Shown: positions 22,929-35,015 of the stretch, one piece after another
Layout of the letters: every line of letters starts with the position of its first letter
Position numbering within the stretch: position 1 is the stretch's first letter
Source: Dactylorhiza incarnata
Taxonomy: Eukaryota > Streptophyta > Magnoliopsida > Asparagales > Orchidaceae
Length of the DNA stretch: 64,000 bases
Direction: 5' to 3'
Assembly: GCA_033032865.1 (NCBI GenBank)
Contig: JAWHQI010000263.1
Coordinates: 2,877,501 to 2,941,500, forward strand
Position numbers and translations under genes: made by a program
Notes under the pieces: model-generated
Database searches by the model: none
Told to the model about the DNA's origin: nothing
Seen by the model: only the letters and a program-made list of their open reading frames with translations

Positions 22929-23492
22929 GGAGACAGGATACGATACAAAACGGATACGGGAAACGTTTTCATTTTTTTTAATTATTTTAATATAAATATT
23001 AATTAATATAAAAAATACAATTAACAAACTAAGGTAGAAGAAGAGGAAGAAGAAGAGGAAGAAGAAGAAGAGGAAGAGGAAGAAGAAGAAGAAGAAGAGG
23101 AAGAAGAAGAGGAGGAAGAAGAAAAAAGAGGAGGAGCTTACTAGCAGGGAGGGATCGAGAGCAGGGAGCGTGATCTGGAGCGACAGTGGAACGGCAGCAG
23201 CTTCGGTTGCGGGGGTCAGGAGAGAACAATGCAAAGTTGCGGGGTCGGGGTCGTGAAATGCGCGTGAGTGTGAACCCTAAACAATCAAATTAATATGAGG
23301 TGTGACCGCGCGCCCGACGCCGTGAATAAAATAGCGGGAAAAGCGCATCCCACAATTAGTTTTTTTATTTAATTTAAATATTGTGTTTCCTTCGTTTCGG
23401 AAATGCGTTTCTGCACATTTCCGGGTGTTTCCCGTATCCGATACGCGTTCGAACCGATACGCTGAGCATTTTTAAGTATCCGTGCTTCGTAG
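22929..23492. mobile_element. Candidate TIR transposon nested in the solo LTR
   Basis: Both ends carry related inverted sequences (left aacggatacgggaaacg near 22949; right, reverse complement, atcggatacgggaaacac). Flanking direct repeat CCTTCTC (22922-22928 and 23493-23499), with one mismatch if extended to 8 bp. The exact termini are uncertain. The interior has a GAA/GAG microsatellite (~23033-23135). No transposase. The subterminal style resembles the hAT-like element at 11636-12756. Confidence 0.5.
23033..23135. repeat. GAA/GAG trinucleotide microsatellite
   Basis: About 100 bp of interrupted GAA and GAG triplets. It gives long Leu/Phe-rich open frames on the minus strand that are not genes. 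Confidence 0.9.
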
Positions 23493-24392
23493 CCTTCTCC
23501 AACCACCGTTCTTCCACAATTCCCAAAATATAGCCGTTCCTGTATCCTGAAACTTTTTCCTGGGACTCCCAGTCCAACTAATTATTACCCATTCACCTAT
23601 CCAACCCCCTAGCAGCATTTCCCAATCTGTCACAATCCAGAATTCCAAGTAGTCTCCTGGAATTCACTTCCAACCAACTGTGAGGCCTTTCAACACTCTG
23701 GAATTCCTTCCAAGTGTAGTCCAACCCCTACAGCAGACCCCTATCTTCTCCGTCCACCATCCCAAGCCACATCAACCCCTCTACAACCTCTACCATCCTC
23801 ATCCAGCCCCTATCCGCCACCCTCCAGAACACTACAAACCCTGCCCGGTCCCAATCTCTGTTATAATCCAGCCCTGGGCACTCAGAATACTGAATTCCAG
23901 TTTTAAAATTTCAGTCCAACACCCTGAAGTTCCATTCCAGACCTCAATTAGTCCATTCCAACCCTTCAAATCCTGTCCAAAAGTTCAAATTCAGTCCACC
24001 GTTGTCTCTTCAGTCACCGGCTTCTAATCGGACATTCACCAAGCCTTCTATATCTCGTGATTATTGTGAGTTTATTGATTGACTGTTATTTCTTTTGTGT
24101 TAAATCTCGTGTGAATTCAAAATTTTGGAAAATATTAGTTTGTAATCTTTGTGCCAATATTATCTCGTGACTTGCCGGGTTTTGTTTGTCCAAGCATTTG
24201 TTTTCTAGATCTCTTGCATGTGTATTACTTTATTTGTTCCCTTAATAGAAACTCTACATGAACGTGATTATTGTGTCATATTATTTATAATATTCTTATT
24301 GCAAGTTTAGTAGCCAAATTCATGTCTGATTCATTCAAGTATTCATAGAGTCGGCATATATACTTTTGTCTCAACCGTCCTGCGTTAGCATC

Positions 24393-24701
24393 TTATTGAC
24401 TTACAAATATGATTAGGCATGGTTTGGATAGCTAAATGCGTGTCTTCAATGTTTTTTAAGTGTATATTTGCTTATTATATTTAGACCACCCTTATTCTGC
24501 TTAAGTTAACCATTTCCAACTGAAAATATTATGTTCATATAAAAGATCATAGGCAAAGATGAGGCTACTGTTGATGATGATGATATGAAACTGATTAGAA
24601 CATATTTATTTTTACTTGTGTGCTCTATATTGTATGAGTTTTAGATTATTTAACATTTATTATAATATTTTTAGGCTTTATAGTTTTATGGTTTTACGAG
24701 T
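24393..24701. other. Unassigned spacer between two solo LTRs
   Basis: AT-rich sequence of about 310 bp. Nothing recognised. Confidence 0.5.
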
Positions 24702-24706
24702 ACATG

Positions 24707-25929
24707 TGATGGGGATCCATTAGAGTTGGCTCGCCGCAAGGCGGGACCCACGTTCGTGTATTCGTGCCAGAGCACTTGATCGGAGCGCCGATCCGACTCC
24801 ATGGATGCGCCTGGCTCGTCGTTTACCTACCTTTTCATATATTGTATCGCTATGTTTTATTTTATTTCATGTAATCGGGCCCGCCGCATCCCCGGCCAAT
24901 TATAGTCATCGATGTCGGGGTGCCCTAATATTGTTTTGTTATAAATAGGGAGTATGGGGTTGTTAGGAGGGTATTACAGATTTTGGAGAACTCTATTCCC
25001 AGAATCCGGCGATCCTCTCACGGTGACGACTCTGTGAGGCCTTAGGTAACGACTCCTAGGTGTTTTCCTGCATCCCGAAGGTATCTCACATCCATAACCT
25101 TCATCTCCCCACCCCCTCCCAGACCCTAATCGCAGCCCTTAATTCCTCCAAAACCCCAGACGAACACACCCAACCTGCCACCGGCCATGCTGTCCCTTCT
25201 TTCTCTATTTTTCGCTCCCTGCTGCCTCCTGCAAAACCTACCCAGTATCAGCCAAGTGTCACCCAGATCTGATTCCCTGCAGCTGCTCCACAACCCCCTT
25301 GCCACTGCCCACATATCTACAGCCCAAAAACCCCCCAGGAATGCCCAGATCTGTCCCCTCCAACAGCCGACATCCTTGTCCAAACAGCCCCCACTCATAT
25401 CCCCTCTACCGGCCCAAGATTCAGCCATTTCCTCCACCCCACCACCCTGTTTCCAGCCAGCATACAACACCGTACAGCTGTCGCCTCCTCTCGGACAGCC
25501 TCCAATCACTCGTGAATCACCGGATCTCCCCTCCCACGGCAGCCCCCGTGCTTTGTGAGTACTCATTCGTTGTTTGGATCTTTGTTCTCTAGATTAAAAT
25601 ATGGTATTGTGGTTTCTCATTTGTTTGGATATATAGTATTGTGGGATTTTGTTCTAGATTGGCTTGTAATCTGCAGAAGGGAATCATTTGTCATGCGCTT
25701 GGCTTTGTCCCTCCCGCGGAGGAAAGTCATTGCTTGCTAGCCTAAAAGAAAATTACTTTCGCTTGTTTATTTATAATTGTGTGGGTTTACTGTTTATTGT
25801 TTACTCTTGATTATTGCCTCCATTCCCTGCATGATTGCATTGCATTTAGTGTAAGGGTAGAAGAGTCTAAATCCCACCATCCACTAGAATTGCATTGTAG
25901 TCTCGCACCACACACTCAACCCTACATCA
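24707..25929 (+). mobile_element. Solo LTR, family TGATG
   Basis: 1,223 bp starting TGATGGGGATCC and ending CCTACATCA, with a perfect target duplication ACATG (24702-24706 and 25930-25934). Contains TATAAATAGGG at 24940-24950 and a leader (cacggtgacgactctgtg, gactcctagg) that matches the leader in the LTRs of 35016-40761. A plus-strand open frame in its leader (25187-25558) is CT/proline-rich and not convincing as a gene. Confidence 0.85.
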
Positions 25930-25934
25930 ACATG

Positions 25935-27530
25935 TCTTTTGAATATTTTGTTAGTTGATAGAAAAAACATAGGTATTTTGGAATGAGCTTATTCCTCGTG
26001 ATATGAACTTAATTATTTTGGAAGTGTATTCATATTAATTAAGGTGTTTTGGGAATAAGTTCTAAGAGTTGAATTGCTGAACTGATTCTTAATTCAGTAA
26101 AAATTTAACAGATAGAGTTATTACTTGCATTGATGCTTTACTAAACTTCCTACATATTCAATCCCATACCCCAAAAAAATTCATATTTTTAGTATCATTT
26201 TATTATATAAAGTATCACGCATCATTGATGCTCGTCATCTCCATCAAAGACTTGATCTTTAGCTCCTCTTTCCATTGGAGTACCTTTCTTTGACAATGGG
26301 TGTCATTCGGTTTTTCGATGCAGCATCGTTTGAGACCGATTGATCAAATGAGTTGCTTTAGGTTTTGTTTTTGTTGAAGGTTGGTCCCTAAAGGTATCAT
26401 AATTTCTGTTACAATCATTTCACTTATTTTTCCCAACAAAAATATTAAATAGCATGCATATTTATCATTTTTAACTATACACTTCAATAATTTTACAAAA
26501 TATATATCTTACCAACACATTGTCGGTCCTAATGTGAATGACAAAAGTTTTGGGTTGATGTTAGGTTGACAATCAATAGTAAAGATCACGTCAACACAAA
26601 ATGAAATGAATCTAAATTTGAATTTCACTAGTGCTATGACGTTCTTCAAAAATGATGCACCGCGATCTAATCTGAATGTGGTACGTTCTTCAAAAACGAT
26701 GCACCACGATATAACCTGAATGTGGTGAAAATTAGGCAAGTGAATGTTAGGACTCCATCATCAATTAATGTGACACAACTAAACCCAATTGTAGTGAAAA
26801 ATAAACGGCGTTTGCCTAGGACATCACCCCAAAGCAACGACGCAACTTAGCCTTATTTTGGTGAAAAGTTAGCAAGGTTCTTCTAGGTTCAACATTATGA
26901 TTATATTTTCTAGATAAATTGCATTCTTATCGTGCTAGCACGCAAGCAATAGGTGGGTTATCGTACGAGTACACAAGTGAGGTGTGTGCAAGGCATGGGC
27001 TATTTGTGTGATGTGATGAATTTGTAGGTTACAGGAATTATGGTGACTTTGGGTGCAGCATGGGTAACAATTTGTGTACTTTTATGTGCGCAACGGGTTA
27101 TAAAAAAAGAGTGGATATGGGTTGTATAAGCAGCATGATATCTTGGGTATGGAGCATGCTGTGAAAAAAGGTGAAATTAGTTTAACATGAATTGAGGGTG
27201 TACGAAACATGCAAGTTTAACTAATGCGAGATATTAGTAAAACATTGTTTAATTGGGTTTCTCATTCGGGTGGATGAATGGATGGGAAATAGATGGGAAT
27301 GGGACAGATAAAATCTAGGGGAATCATGGTTTCAATTAAGGGATAAGTCTTTAAGGAAAGATTCAAAAATAATTTTGCACATGTTCTGATACCCATTTTA
27401 TTAAAGCAGACTATAAAGAATTTTTGAAAATTAGAGGTAGACCTTTCAGTGTGTGAACTAGACACCTGACCATCTAGGTGATTCAGACCTGTCATCAATC
27501 TCCTATAGGCCTTACCACCACGAAGAATAG
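25935..27530. other. Unassigned AT-rich sequence with a short tandem repeat
   Basis: No gene recognised. A ~51-bp unit occurs twice around 26640-26740 (each starts cgttcttcaaaaa and contains gatgcacc...gaatgtggt). Degenerate relatives (attttggtgaaaa) follow to ~26870. If CLPX is intact this lies in its intron 4. Confidence 0.5.
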
Positions 27531-28429
27531 AAGTGGCCCTAACTTCACCGGGGAATAGGGGGTAAAGGGCAGTGGCTGTCTGGCGGTGGTTGGACGAGCA
27601 GAAGTGGGCGGCAGCAAGTGCCTAAGCTTCGACGCATAAAGTTCACAGTTTTGGCGCTATAGAATAACCAATCGATTCAGGAAATGCTCCAACCTTCGAT
27701 GACTCCAAATGAACTCCTATACACAAAAAAAGAACAAGACCTAAGACAAACATCATGAATGACAATGATCATCCGAACATGATATTTACCTAAATTCTAA
27801 AATATAAGTCCACAAAATAAAAGAAAATATATAGAAATATGTAAATGTCGCTCCGAACGCAACGCGGACTCTGATCGTCCAAACAAAGATCTTAAATATT
27901 CTTACGGCAAGAACAGATTCGTAAAGATCTCGATTGACGGTCCTCTGCTCCTAAACAATGATCTCAATTAAAATGGTTAGGTTGCATCAACAGGTATTTG
28001 GAGGTTATGGGCTTAAACCACATAAATAATTACCTTGTAGTGCAAGAATAGTTTAGCATTCATCAACACCGCCAGACAATGTATAAACACAAAATTATTA
28101 CATGCAAGTCTTGTTTAAGACTTTTAATATCCTCTAAGCAAGTACTTTAACTTAGATTTGGAAAAAAATGAAAAAATATTTCAGATTTCAAACTTGAAGC
28201 TTTAGTTAAATTTCATTGAAATACAATGTGCCCTAAATAAAAAAAAACGTGTCCATAGTTCTAATATTACCTTATAACAACCTAAGACTTTCCCACACAA
28301 ATTTTTGCAACCATATAATCTGCATTATAACATGAATGATCCAATTTTGAGCATTTATATAATTGTGAAAGATCTAGATAAACAAACAAAAGTGAACAAG
28401 ATCTGAAAACTAAATTCAACTACACTTGC

Positions 28430-28508
28430 CTGAGTCAAAGTGGTTGCATCAGCGATCACAAGTGGGCCATTCACAAAGCGAGTTAAGTGTCCTTGCAAGT
28501 AACGTCAA
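28430..28508 (-). pseudogene. Duplicated, decayed CLPX exon 4
   Basis: Second copy of the exon coding for [20 protein letters not shown]. It retains the 3' end and donor ACTCAG|GCAAGT. It has a one-base insertion (cacttaactcgc for cacttgctcgc) that shifts the frame. The 5' acceptor CACAG|GG is lost (the matching place reads cctccttgacg). It cannot be spliced in as a normal exon. Confidence 0.82.
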
Positions 28509-29322
28509 GGAGGGGTTGTGCAGGTGTCATGGTAGAGGGCGGAAATGGGGTGATGGTCGGCCGAGTGGAAGGGGCGGCGGTGGCAAGGGTTTGGGCTTCG
28601 GCACCTAAAGGTCACGGCTTCGGCACAGTAGAATGACCAATCGGCTCCAAAAATGCTTCAAACCTTCGATGCCTCCAAATGAACTCCTATGCACGTATAT
28701 GTAGAGAACAAGACCAAGGGAAAACATCATATTATTTACCTAAACTCTAAAATATAAGTTTAAAAAACAAAAGAAAACACACAAATATCTACATGTCGTT
28801 TCAAACGTGACTACAGACTCTAATTTCCAAACAACGATGCTAAATCTTCCTACGGCGAGAATAGACCTCTAAAGGCATCGATTGACTGTGCTTTGCTCCT
28901 AAACAACGATCCCCATTAATATGGTTAGGTTGTATCCGGAGATTTGGAGGTTATGGGCTTAAATCATAGAAGTAATCTGTCCATGGTGCCAGGGTAATTC
29001 AACATACATCAACCTCCCTCGAGCAAGGCAAAAACCCAAAATTCTTGCATGTACGCCCTGTTTTAGACTTCTAATATCCTCCAGCAAGTACTTTAACTTC
29101 GATTTGGAAAAGGAGTGAAAATATATCACAAATTTCAGAACTGAAACTTTAGTTGAATTTCACTGAAAATAAAACAAATATTTGCAACCATATAATATGC
29201 ATTATACATGAATGATCCATTTTTGAACATTTATATAATTTTGAAACACAGATCTACATAAACAATCGTGTAGATCAACAAAAGTGAACAAGATCAGAAA
29301 AAATGCATTCAACTACACTTGC

Positions 29323-29402
29323 CTGAGTCAAAGTTGTTGCATCAGCAATCACAAATGGGACATTCACAAAGCGAGCAAGTGTCTTTGCAAGTAATGTCTT
29401 CC
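29323..29402 (-). CDS. CLPX: CLPX exon 4 (rest of Walker A, start of AAA+ core)
   Basis: 80-bp exon, acceptor CACAG|GGAAG. It codes for [21 protein letters not shown] and ATTLTQ, joining exon 3 in phase 1 to complete the Walker A motif GPTGSGKT. This is the ATP-binding loop of the ClpX unfoldase. The donor is AG|GCAAGT, a GC-AG type intron consensus and not GT. ClpX continues here with GYVGEDVESIL; no exon coding for that was found downstream in the window. Confidence 0.9.
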
Positions 29403-29550
29403 CTGTGCTTGCAATGAATTGTACCAACATAGTATAAGGTCAGAATGCTACTACATACAAACAAATAATCCAGGGTACTAAGCTGATTAGTGTTAGTAAT
29501 TCAACGACCTAATGAATAAAAACAACAAAGCTGCAGCTAAAGCAGCATAC

Positions 29551-29657
29551 CTGAGCCAGTTGGGCCCATCAAAAGTACATTGCTCTTCTCCAACTCTACG
29601 TCGTCGTCATCTTCATCATTGATAACATCATTAAGTCTCTCAGAAACAGATCCAGGC
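29551..29657 (-). CDS. CLPX: CLPX exon 3 (linker and Walker A)
   Basis: 107-bp exon, acceptor TCTAG|GCC and donor CAG|GTATGC. With the two bases from exon 2 it reads G-PGSVSERLNDVINDEDDD, then VELEKSNVLLMGPTGSG. The acidic insert before VELEKSN is typical of eukaryotic ClpX. Frame and phases agree with exons 2 and 4. Confidence 0.93.
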
Positions 29658-29838
29658 CTAGAAACAAATCAGAACAATCAAGTAAAGCATTAAACTCCGT
29701 ACTTTATAGTTCAAAACCTCTATGGAACAAAAAAGTAGCAACACATGCACACCGCAAGTAAACAAAGACAAGTTGCAGCCCAACCCTTCAACAATCATTA
29801 ACTTGGAAGTAAGATAACATATTCACATGAAGACTAAC

Positions 29839-29900
29839 CCTTTGCATAGTGATGCATGATAGATTCTTTTATAATGGTTGTAAACAGCAACAGAAAGAAC
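29839..29900 (-). CDS. CLPX: CLPX exon 2
   Basis: 62-bp exon coding for VLSVAVYNHYKRIYHASLCK, directly continuing ...QDRAKK of exon 1. Acceptor TTTCAG|GTTC and donor AAAGG|GTTAGT. This motif precedes the ATP-binding core in ClpX proteins. Confidence 0.93.
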
Positions 29901-29902
29901 CT

Positions 29903-31292
29903 GAAATTAGTAAGCAAGTTCATGAAAAGAGCTTCAAAACTTTACACAATTGAAATTGAAGGCAAACAAGTAATTCATAATTACATTTTGCAGAAAAACT
30001 CCAGATTGAAATAGAAAAGGGCAAGCTATAAAATTGCGTTTCTAAATAATTTATGATTAATTGCGAAACAATTAAAATCTGAAAAAAATGGAAGGGAAAA
30101 ACAAAATCTTGAAGCATTGGTTTACTTATAGTGGAATATGGAACAATCTGCATGGCAAGAAAGAATTATTAAGCCACCGGTCTGTTTCAACTGTAATATG
30201 CAACAGAACTTAGATCCGTAAATTATGGTTTGTCAAGTTAAGAAATGTGATTACCTGAAATGGATAGATAATCAGATAACTCTAAAATAATGATGCGGCC
30301 ATCTTATCATTTAATTCATTGAGCGATTCAATCAGAATAGGAGCAAACGAATTAGTCAGCGAATCTAATTAATTTATCTTTTTATGGTTTAATTTCATGC
30401 ACATTTTATTTTTGTAATTTCTTTCCTAGGGCGATTTATTAGTATTTTGTTTTTTTCTAACCATAGAAATAAAGTCTCAGGTGACGCAACTAATGAATGA
30501 ATGTACTTGCCATTGTGGTTTTCCATCCTAATTCCTCTCTCTGGTGAAAGCACTCCAAGGGCAGCGGACATCAGGCAGTATCAGAGAATGTCTCAGCGCC
30601 TCATCATCGAGGTAGATAGTGGGTGCTTACCTTGTCTGATCGCAAGATTCCATCACAAGAGTTATCATTCTAAGGGGTGGTGTGCTTGACAGACTCCATT
30701 GCATGACTCCTTCTGAACTATTATGTGCTCGAGGAAGCCTACCTGTTTGATAACACCTCCATAAGATACAATGAGGACTCTTTGAGATCATTACTGAGTT
30801 CTTGTCTCCAACATTTCTATGTACCCAATTCGACTCAGCCCACATCCTTTGATGTAGATTTCTACTGCTCGATGATCCTCCGACGTCCTCACACCCTGCT
30901 CGACATACATCATCAATGCTCGGAAAGGATTCACGTGTCCATTTCTTTGTTTGTGGAGGGTTCTAATGAAAATAAGTCATAGTTTGTGTGACAGCGCCTC
31001 CACGAGACTTGACAACACTGATGTGAAGCTTGACGCCACTTACCTTAGTCTCAACGTCATTGTCCCTCTATTCTACGCACCTCTCTTCTCCACATCAATA
31101 GGAATCTTCCCTATGTCTCCCTTCTTCCAACATCAATGGCTGGAACATTACCTTTCCCTGGGCGTTCCTCCATCTAATAGCAACGGTTATATATTTTATG
31201 AGTCCTAGCACTAGGAAAAAAAACCAAGTCATCGGCATTATAAATGTTCATTCAAGACATGCGAAGAAAGCAGCGAACTTTAGCTCCTCGCG
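29903..31292. other. Unassigned intronic sequence
   Basis: Proximal part of CLPX intron 1. Open frames at 30501-31208 (plus strand) are short, mutually overlapping and without recognised motifs. Confidence 0.5.
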
Positions 31293-32025
31293 TTGATACG
31301 GTGGTGGACCGGAAGAAACCAAGAAGTGGAAAAGTTACGCCCCAGCTCCTTAATAAAAATGGTCCGTCAAATAGGTCGTAATAGCAATTAAGGTAAGCAA
31401 ATTAAAAAATCTATAATAGAGTATTTTATTATAAAATTAATAATTTCAGAATGAAATTAAGTATTTAATTACTTAATTTGGAATTACTTAATTTCGGATT
31501 TACTTAATTATGGAGAATGCTAAGAGGTTAGGTAATCCCCCTTAATCCTTGATTTCCTCCTCTCATTAATCCATACTTTAATCCCATTAAAAAATTAACT
31601 CCTTAAAACCTCCCTTCATTCACACAGAAAGGCATAGAATCGAAGAGAGGTTCCCTCTATTTCATCATGCCGCCCTAGCCCGATATTTCCAGTATAAATG
31701 ACTCATTTCAACTTCCAGATCCACAGGAGAACCCCTCTCCGACTAACACCCCCAATCACCTTGTCCTAGTCGACGACATTTCTTCTGATTTCCTTAGTCA
31801 ACGTAGATGAATTAGAAGACATCACTAATGATTTCGGATCTCAAGAAAATCATAAACATCAACCCAACGTCGAGGGCCATGAAACCCCCCTTTTATCCGC
31901 CACCAAGACCTCCCCAACCTCCTCGTCAGCCATCTCCATGCAATGCGATCACTTCCAGGCCTTCTACAGCCCTATTTGACATCTTCCAAGCCTTCCATTT
32001 TCGACAGCCCTTTCAACCATTGTTT
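31293..32025 (+). repeat. LTR fragment related to copy 1 (family TGATG)
   Basis: Starts TGATACGGTGGTGG and shares aataaaaatggtccgtcaaa-type sequence and the order of AT-rich blocks with 4940-5330 and 8540-8930. It is cut off at 32026, where another element's LTR begins with TGTAACACCC. Confidence 0.6.
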
Positions 32026-34697
32026 TGTAACACCCATAATATAATACAAAAAAAATAGTATTATTAAATTGCTGGGTCTGATCGCGACTAATATTTGTTT
32101 GCACTGTCGACGTATTGAGGTATCCAATTCCCTTTCAGTCAATTTATGCATAATTTAATTAATGGCAGGTAACATAAAAACATTACATATTTTAAATTCG
32201 TCGCGAATTGGATTTTCCAAAGGCGTAGCACACTAAATTAAAAAGCATTAATTTGTAGTGGTAAAGTGTGTAATTTATGAGTTATGATTTAATATCCTCA
32301 ATCCTTATTAAGGAGAGCCTCAATCCTTAAGTTATGCGCAATCCCCCCATCGGTTACGACGTCGATTAAGAATAGCAAGATCGTGGGAGAGATAATTGCC
32401 ATAAGTTATGCGCTTAGTATAGAAATCAGAGATCGCTATGGATTTCCTCTCCTCACCGCCGCGTCTTTTATTTCTATTCCCAGTCAAGTGCATGAAACCG
32501 TCGCTTCCCCTCTCGCAGATGGCTTCCAGCGGCCCCGCTTCCTTATCCCTGCAAGCCGATGAGCCCTCTTTTCCTCTTCGATCGCAGAAACTGTGTTCTG
32601 GTGGAGGTTGGCAGCATCAAGCATCGGTCATCTCCTCTCATGCCCTAATAGGCCGATCAAACCTTCTCTCGATCAACCCACCCTGCCAGTCTCAGATTTG
32701 TGCCTCCTTTGTGGTTTTCAGCCCTCGGTTGACTCTTCCAGCAATTACAGGCAAGGAATTAATCGATCTCTTCCAGCCCTAGCCAGCGCACCTCCTTTTA
32801 CTCTCTAGATTTTCCTCAGTCTGAGATGGATACCTTCCACGCAGTCTTGATTTCAGGCAGATGATTCTTTTCCTCACTCCCAACAATTGTGTTGTGTCCT
32901 TTTAATGCTGGATCTTGCGCATGATACAAAGTGAGGTTTTGTTTTCTCTACCTATCTCTTGGAAGTTTTAGCTTGGGAATTTCATTTCATCCTAAGAAGA
33001 AGGAAATGAACTCCAGAATTTTCATGTATGTTCTTTGATTTCTTTTAGGTTTTACATTTAACTACGGGAATATGGAAAGTTTTGGGCATTTATTGAAGAA
33101 TGAGAAAAGTGAAGACACCATTGTAGAACCACATTGTGTGATGAACATTGCAACGCAACTATGCAACGAACGAAGAAACATCAAGGTAAGTAATTCGTTT
33201 CATTTTGGCTAGACATATCACTTACTGTAAATTTATTTCTTTGTCGTGTCAGAACACAAGTGATATTGCAATGAAGTCCTTTAATTCGTGATAACAAACA
33301 GATTATTTAATATAGAACCCACGTGAAATTGACTCAACAGTGGCATATGAATTTGTATCAAATGTCAATTAAGTTAACTAAATTCGACATACAAATCCGT
33401 GCACGACAATATCCACAGACAAATAAAGTTATTACAGAATATATGTGAAATCAAATCATCAGTAGTACACGAATTCATACTCAGACAAACAATTCGTGAT
33501 AGAACACTCGTGAGATCAAATCAACAGTATTACATGAAATCATATTCAAACAAATAATAATTATAGAACACACGTGAGATCAAACCATCAGCAGCACATG
33601 AATTTATAGTCAGACAAATAATTTATTACAGCACTCACGAAAAATTGAATCATCAGTAACACATAAATTCACATTTAGACATGTAAGTTATTACAAAACA
33701 TACGTGAAATTGTAATCATTAGTAGCACATGAATTCATTAGTAGCATATGAATTCATACTAAATGTCAATTTAATTAGTATATTTCGACATACAGATCAG
33801 CACAAGGATAACATTTTAACACACGAAAAAACCAACTTAAGATGCTATGTGCAATTAGACTAAAAGCCAGAGGTTAAGATATGTAATAAGCCTCAGACTA
33901 GTGGCCTTAATTGGACGACATAATGTATTGATCGTACCAACCGCTAGATGATCAGTTCAGAAAGAGGGGGCATGAGAGGTATTTTTCCTCATGATTGATG
34001 GAGGCACACCATCATACTCATAGGGCGTAGTAGACCTTATGAGCCTCAAGTTGAGATTTTACACCCCATACAAGATTAGTAGATTCGAGTCCATGTCTGT
34101 GACAGATAGACACTAGAACACATATGTTCAATAGTAGGGTCTCATATCGTTAGAATGTACATACAAATCTTCTAAACTAAGAAAGAGATGAATAGAAAAT
34201 ATGAGACCACAAGTCGAAATCTAGAAATCTTTATAGGATAATGGTTTAGAAAATTAAACGTAAGTTCAGTTTAAGATCACGTGATAGATCAGTCATCTAT
34301 TGATTCAAGTACCTTATAGAAAAGCATGTATAGAACATAGTTTACATTTATTAGTATAAAAATGTTATCTTAAAAGCATGCTCTGATAATTTAATCAAAT
34401 TATATATTTTTAGTGTCACTGGGGGAAAAGACTTTCTTGCTCGCCAGTGGGTTGATCCGTTTTCGGAATTTTCATTACAGGGATTACGGGTCAAGTTGTT
34501 CGCACTTATTTCCTAGTTGGCTTTGTATTCCAAACTTTATGGTACTTTATTAATTTTATTTCCAATCATTTATTTCCGCTGTAAAATTCAGTTAATCTTG
34601 TTATGATACTAATTTATATACTGTTTCTAGGTTTGCTTCACATCATAAGTTTCGGCCAGGATAATGAATTGATGTTAAACTAAGTAGGGGTGTTACA
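32026..34697 (+). repeat. 5' LTR of the intronic Gypsy
   Basis: 2,672 bp, TGTAACACCC...GGGTGTTACA. Only its first ~230 bp can be compared with the truncated 3' LTR. Confidence 0.82.
33300..33780 (+). repeat. Minisatellite inside the LTR (~65-bp unit, about 6 copies)
   Basis: Recurring order: tattacagaa...cgtgaaatcaaatcatcagt, then agcacatgaattcat, then agacaaataa. Units vary in length and sequence, pointing to old tandem expansion. Confidence 0.7.
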
Positions 34698-34699
34698 AT

Positions 34700-34711
34700 T
34701 GGTATCAGAGC
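34700..34711 (+). other. Primer-binding site (tRNA-iMet)
   Basis: TGGTATCAGAGC, 2 nt after the 5' LTR end. Confidence 0.9.
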
Positions 34712-35015
34712 TAGGTTTAGGATCCCATAACCCAGTAAAATTCACAGAGTCTTAGGATTTCATCTGAATCTCTCCTTCGACGTTAGAGTCATTAAGTCAT
34801 CATCTACAAGTTTAAGTAATAGTGATGTCAGATGCTTTCTTAGCTATGTTCAAAGTTGGATGTTTGGTTGATGTCTAATCTTTTGGTGTCTCTAATTTCT
34901 TTAATGTCAAAAGTGATTACCGATAAGAATGTGACTTGTCACTCTTTAACAATGATACTCTCTAGAACAAATCTTGAATTCTTCACACATTATATGACGA
35001 ACTACAGATCATAGC

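Larger units (their letters stand above)
21937..24387 (+). mobile_element. Solo LTR, family TGATG, with one nested insertion
   Basis: Starts TGATGGGATCACGACAC and ends CCTGCGTTA, the same end as one LTR of the copy at 35016-40761. Perfect 5-bp target duplication GCATC at 21932-21936 and 24388-24392. A promoter-like TATAAATAGGG is at 22110-22120. A CT-rich leader follows. It carries a ~564-bp insertion (22929-23492). No internal region is present, so the element was probably reduced by LTR-LTR recombination. Confidence 0.8.
27530..29410. repeat. ~0.9-kb tandem duplication containing CLPX exon 4
   Basis: Two diverged copies, about 27530-28510 and 28511-29410. Shared landmarks are aatgaactcctat (27708-27720 and 28678-28690), the stretch around atttcattgaaat, and the exon-4 sequence cacttgcctgagtcaaag (28423-28440 and 29317-29334). 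The offset drifts from 970 to about 895 bp because of indels. The copy nearer exon 3 keeps the intact exon. Confidence 0.8.

Noticed and set aside
23029..23234. Leu/Phe-rich membrane-like minus-strand frames
   Set aside because: Translation of a GAA/GAG microsatellite.
30501..31208. Several 60-85-codon frames in CLPX intron 1
   Set aside because: Short, overlapping, no recognised motif or splice structure.
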